DNA from: Isoperla grammatica
Taxonomy: Eukaryota; Arthropoda; Insecta; Plecoptera; Perlodidae
Assembly: GCA_945910005.1 (NCBI GenBank)
Contig: CAMDTW010000182.1
Location: 1-64,000, forward strand
Length of the DNA: 64,000 nucleotides
Direction: 5' to 3'
Below are positions 63,852-64,000 of the stretch, in pieces. The notes beneath the pieces are model-generated. The model was given only the letters and a program-made list of their open reading frames with translations, was not told the DNA's origin and ran no database searches. Position 1 is the stretch's first letter. The number at the start of each line of letters is the position of its first letter. The translations under genes were made by a program, and so were the position numbers.

Positions 63852-64000
63852 AAATATGCATAAAAAATAGAAATTGGCTGATTTCAGTCTATCTACCACA
63901 AACTTCCAGTTTTAAGAGGAATCTTGCATACGGCTGGGATTCCTAAGGGTTTCAACCAAAGTTGACAAATCGTTGTTTTAGAGCGTTTTAGGCTCCAAAA
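63829..64000 (+). repeat. Partial monomer at window end
   Basis: The last unit starts at 63829 and is cut at 64000, after about 172 of 289 bp. It is A type at the start (AAAAAATAG, TTTCAG) but has GGCTGGG and then TTTTAGGCTCCAAAA, like the unit near 60165-60245. The array therefore continues past the window. Confidence 0.9.

Larger units (their letters stand above)
1..64000 (+). repeat. Satellite DNA array, ~289-bp monomer, about 221 tandem copies
   Basis: The same unit recurs head to tail from the first to the last base. Taking AGTTTTTTCGTCG as the phase mark, units start at 1, 289, 578, 867, 1156 and so on, with the last start at 63829. That gives about 221 units averaging near 288.8 bp. 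Every unit is in the same orientation; I saw no inverted copy, transposon or unique spacer. Units differ by scattered substitutions and 1-8 bp indels, many of them shared by blocks of units. One fully counted unit has 99 G+C in 289. Long, gene-free, AT-rich arrays of this kind are typical of eukaryotic centromeric or other heterochromatic DNA; that location is inference. The family is not one I recognise. Strand is assigned only by the reading direction used here. Confidence 0.98.

Noticed and set aside
1..64000. CRISPR array
   Set aside because: Repeats are direct, but the whole 289-bp unit is conserved with no variable spacers and no cas genes.
1..64000. Assembly artefact as the cause of the block duplications
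   Set aside because: Cannot be excluded without reads, but copies differ by whole units and private changes, which simple mis-joining would not create. Long reads spanning the blocks would settle it.

Overview
The whole 64 kb window is one uninterrupted tandem array of satellite DNA. It is a head-to-tail series of about 221 monomers of roughly 289 bp, all in the same orientation. It starts and ends inside the array, so neither edge of the satellite is visible. I found no protein-coding gene, rRNA, tRNA, CRISPR array, transposon or unique spacer. Short open frames of 66-85 codons occur in places, but they are chance read-through of the repeat (289 is not a multiple of three) and are not called as genes.

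An array this long, AT-rich (about 34% G+C in a monomer I counted base by base) and gene-free points to a eukaryotic chromosome, most likely centromeric, pericentromeric or other heterochromatin. I do not recognise the monomer as a named satellite family, so I cannot name the organism or even choose safely between plant and animal. The monomer carries a perfect 18-bp palindrome, runs of A and T spaced near one helical turn, two ATGCAT sites 39 bp apart, and nine or ten CpG sites.

The array has several layers of order. (1) Monomers fall into recurrent types told apart by linked diagnostic bases: an 'A' type (AAAAAATAG, TTTCAG, GGCCGGG, AAAGTTGAC), a 'T' type (AAAATATAG, TTTTAG, GGCTGGG, often AAATTGCAC), a 'G' type (CTTCGAG, CAGCTGGG, AAGTGTTT) and monomers with a divergent 'D' tail (ACTACTTTAGAAG, CCAACCGTTG, GTTAGTGTG). 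(2) The end of one monomer largely predicts the start of the next, which suggests an old dimer of about 578 bp. (3) Blocks of 2 to about 19 monomers are repeated at near-identity, at offsets that are whole numbers of monomers.

Layout by block. 1-5015 recurs at 23976-28990. About 4970-9607 recurs at 16525-21452 with one extra monomer, and its core recurs again at 54290-57300. 7000-10258 recurs at about 33570-36820, and part of it at 29034-30364. 10259-12830 is array without a long close partner that I could find. 12831-13849 recurs at 22074-23092, and 12831-13762 also at 14564-15495. 14365-15871 recurs at 23030-24536. 30690-32150, 37320-38780 and 52999-54640 are related. 37380-39886 recurs at 44890-47395. 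38430-44028 recurs at 47383-52980. 44110-45265 is a local two-monomer duplication. 57304-58939 recurs at 61927-63851. 58940-60243 is ordinary array. The picture is of repeated unequal exchange or segmental amplification within a single satellite, not of cooperating genes.
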